64,000 nt of DNA from Niastella sp966211305 (GTDB lineage Bacteria; Bacteroidota; Bacteroidia; Chitinophagales; Chitinophagaceae): the NCBI GenBank assembly GCA_966211305.1, contig CBIHPC010000005.1, forward strand, positions 1-64,000, written 5' to 3'. Shown one piece after another: positions 61,735-64,000 of this stretch; position 1 is the first letter of the stretch, and the number at the start of each line of letters is the position of its first letter. The notes under the pieces were generated by a model. That model did no database searches. It was not told where the DNA came from and saw nothing but the letters and a program-made list of their open reading frames with translations. The translations under genes were made by a program, and so were the position numbers.

Positions 61735-62826
61735 CTACTCTGCTTTTATACTTACATAATGTTCCTTCGACTTTACATGGTTTACACTACTTCCTTTTTT
61801 AACCCAATTTGCGTATCTAACTTTTTTCAATAGTTTTCTGTAAATAAATAAATGTGATAACAACCCTAATATCCGGTTCCTTTCATAAAATGTATCGAAC
61901 CATCTTTGTTTTGCCCCTGGTGTAGGAACGCTTAGCAAAAACTTAATTGAAGGCTTTATTTTCAGCAAGGACCGAAAGGATAGATACAACTCATAAAAAA
62001 CGGTATCTTTTAGGTAGTTCTTCAAGCCTTTGGGTTGTTGTGCAGCTTTATAATAAGGATCAAAAAAAAGACTTGTATATGAAGCGCTACGTAAAAATTT
62101 TATGTACCAATCCCATTGTAATCGCGAAGAAGTCATAAAATGAACCAACGAAAGACGATCGTCATAGTAAAGGCGGTACCCCGCCAATCTGAACGCAATG
62201 CAAAGTTCATGATCGCCACCGGAAATAATTTTATTACCAATACGATCAGAAAGCAATTGTTTAAATCCATTCTGATGCAGGTATGATAGAGCACTTTTCC
62301 TAATCACAGAACCGGCACCCCATATTTTTTTAGCCTCGAAAGTAACATCACCTGAGTATTCGTACGGTTTACCTACAGCATAAGACAGAGCATAATTATT
62401 AAACCAAAGCGGCGGTTCACTCTCAAATGCCCCAATACTACAACCACCAAGGATTGCGACTTCGGGCCGTTCCTCCATTATTTCGTATGCTAGCTTTACA
62501 TAGTTTTCTTTTAACCAGTTATCATCGTCACAATATAACAAATACTCATATTTAGCAGTCTCATATCCCTTATGACGTGCCGCCGATAAACCAGGCTTTT
62601 CTTCCCGTACAACATTAAACGACGCTGTTGAACTATACTTCAGCCATTCCTGCCTGGCAACTTCTTTCGTATTATCTGTTGAGGCATTATCGACAATAAT
62701 TACCTCCCAAGCACAGTTATCCGGCATTCGTTGCTTTGCCAGATGCTCAATGGTCTCAGGCAGTCTTTTAGCGCTATTATAACAGCAAACAATAACACTA
62801 ACTCCTTTTACGACATCTTTAACCAT
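61735..62826 (-). CDS. Family 2 glycosyltransferase
   Basis: The 363-aa GT-A enzyme has VSVIVCCYNSAKRLPETIEHL, IIVDNASTDNTKEVA, LLYCDDDNWLKENYV (metal site) and ISGGDHELCIAFRLAGY. The C-terminal part is basic and helical. It overlaps the next gene by 19 bp. It sits in an AT-rich stretch. Confidence 0.9.
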   Translation of the reverse strand: MVKDVVKGVSVIVCCYNSAKRLPETIEHLAKQRMPDNCAWEVIIVDNASTDNTKEVARQEWLKYSSTASFNVVREEKPGLSAARHKGYETAKYEYLLYCDDDNWLKENYVKLAYEIMEERPEVAILGGCSIGAFESEPPLWFNNYALSYAVGKPYEYSGDVTFEAKKIWGAGSVIRKSALSYLHQNGFKQLLSDRIGNKIISGGDHELCIAFRLAGYRLYYDDRLSLVHFMTSSRLQWDWYIKFLRSASYTSLFFDPYYKAAQQPKGLKNYLKDTVFYELYLSFRSLLKIKPSIKFLLSVPTPGAKQRWFDTFYERNRILGLLSHLFIYRKLLKKVRYANWVKKGSSVNHVKSKEHYVSIKAE

Positions 62827-63977
62827 ATTCGCAAATATTTACCGGTCATGTGCTTTACAAAATAAAACATGCTATTCTTTATATGCAGCCTGAATTTATA
62901 CCAGCTCCCTCTCCTCAACGCTTTATATCTATTAAACAGGTTGTAATAATCCTTTGCTCTGTCAACAACATTATAGTCTTTCAGAATAAGCTCTCTTGCG
63001 CATCGTCCTTTGAAATCAAGTTCTTCTCGGTTAGCGTTGAGATAAAGAATCTTTTCTGCAAAGGCGTAATTGTCGCCTACTGGTACTATATATCCTGCAT
63101 TCTCATTTACAACCCGATTTATTCCCTCATTAAAAGCTGAAATGACAGGCACTAATCCTGTACTCATTGTTTCAAGTAATGCTACAGGTAATCCATCGAG
63201 GTAAGAAGGCAGAATGAAAATGTCGTTCTCCGATGCTTCTTTAAATACCGCATCTGTATAATTTAAGGTTTTCAATGTAAAGTTTTCGCGCTCTTCTGCC
63301 ATCTTTTTCACGCTTTCTTTTTCAGGCCCGTCACCAACTAATGTCCATAATACCCGTACTCCTTTTTCTTTCAATATGTCATCTATTTTGAAGAGATCAT
63401 ATATACCTTTCTTTTTGTCATATCTAGCGAGAAAAATTATCTTTAATGAGCCTGCAAAATTTGCCTTACGTTGATATGGAGAAGGGGTTATACCATATGG
63501 CAGATAGTAGATATCCGCCTTACGTGCAGGGAGCAACTCCTGTAACTTTTCAAAATAAGTATAGTTGTGCGCAACAAATACATCAATTACATGAGCATAC
63601 CCATGGGCTATATCAAGGAAAAAATCATCATGGCATACATGTACGATGGTTTTTTTACTTGTATCGTGTGTCAACATATTCAGCTCAAGGTGAAAATTAG
63701 TCATTATAATGCCCGGGCCGGATGAAATGAGCTTCCTCAAACGTTGATATGTGCTTTTATTCTGTTCAGAATATTTAAATATCACTTCCCCGACAAAATT
63801 AAAGGGAGAAGGAGGCAATGCTGCCGTATCATTTGTGTTTTGGGTAAGTATCCACCTTTTTTTGAACGAATCTTCTGGATCGTTCTCAATTAATGTCCGG
63901 TAATAATTTTGTACCCCACCCAGTTTATACTGACTGAAAAAAATAATATCTCCCTTCAACTTATTTTTTTCATCCAT
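62808..63977 (-). CDS. Family 4 glycosyltransferase
   Basis: The 389-aa GT-B enzyme has GVQNYYRTLIENDPEDSFK, HVCHDDFFLDIAH, LKIIFLARYDKKKGIYDLFKID and NDIFILPSYLDGLPVALLETMSTGLVPVIS (E-x7-E). It is the first complete gene of the locus in this window. The locus continues beyond the right edge, since only 23 bp remain. Confidence 0.9.
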   Translation of the reverse strand: MDEKNKLKGDIIFFSQYKLGGVQNYYRTLIENDPEDSFKKRWILTQNTNDTAALPPSPFNFVGEVIFKYSEQNKSTYQRLRKLISSGPGIIMTNFHLELNMLTHDTSKKTIVHVCHDDFFLDIAHGYAHVIDVFVAHNYTYFEKLQELLPARKADIYYLPYGITPSPYQRKANFAGSLKIIFLARYDKKKGIYDLFKIDDILKEKGVRVLWTLVGDGPEKESVKKMAEERENFTLKTLNYTDAVFKEASENDIFILPSYLDGLPVALLETMSTGLVPVISAFNEGINRVVNENAGYIVPVGDNYAFAEKILYLNANREELDFKGRCARELILKDYNVVDRAKDYYNLFNRYKALRRGSWYKFRLHIKNSMFYFVKHMTGKYLRIWLKMS

Positions 63978-64000
63978 GTTATTGTCTTTTTTAAACCTTG

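Overview
The window looks like the chromosome of a Bacteroidota species, most likely of the Chitinophagaceae (Niastella/Chitinophaga-like). The evidence is SusC/Oar-type and STN-type TonB receptors, a DUF4249 lipoprotein, a type IX secretion C-terminal sorting domain, a triple-Tyr/propeller regulator, LytTR two-component genes and several promoters with the Bacteroidota -7 motif TAnnTTTG. The genus is an inference. No tRNA, rRNA, CRISPR, phage or transposase gene was recognised.

Left part (1-23 kb), mixed housekeeping, regulatory and envelope genes: a partial lipoprotein and the scar of a deleted polysaccharide-utilisation locus; a propeller/LuxR regulator; a serine hydrolase; an AraC regulator and an SDR gene that share an operator-like site; a secreted protein of five TIG repeats; a divergent Lrp/MFS pair; an Oar-like receptor; a LytTR/LytS-type two-component pair; and a YdiJ-type FAD/Fe-S oxidoreductase.

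Middle part (23-35 kb): a four-gene plus-strand operon (secreted protein, STN-TonB receptor, DUF4249 lipoprotein, MG2-like protein); a small XRE regulator; then minus-strand idi, an ECF-like sigma factor and a MerR protein carrying the W-x9-EH and ExHxxG signatures of the B12-dependent light sensors CarH/LitR. This last group is probably a light-controlled isoprenoid/carotenoid switch.

Right part (35-64 kb): one long minus-strand surface-polysaccharide locus, still open at the right edge. It has GDP-fucose genes (gmd, fcl), a second Gmd-like gene, a WlbA/B/C set for a diacetamido sugar, a WbpG-HisH-HisF amidotransferase set, an asparagine-synthase-like protein, a carbamoyltransferase, two acetyl/acyltransferase genes, a Wzy-like polymerase, twelve glycosyltransferases and a CpsB-type phosphatase at the end. 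The pathway suggests a fucose-containing polymer with amidino, amide and carbamoyl groups. No flippase, exporter or tyrosine kinase is visible here.

The most unusual signal is non-coding. At least eight gaps in the first 37 kb hold short degenerate words repeated with a strict 7-bp (twice 8-bp) period. In six of them the array recurs as an inverted copy, giving a palindrome. Most loci use their own word and many arrays lie directly at a stop codon. No feature type known to me for Bacteroidota describes them.
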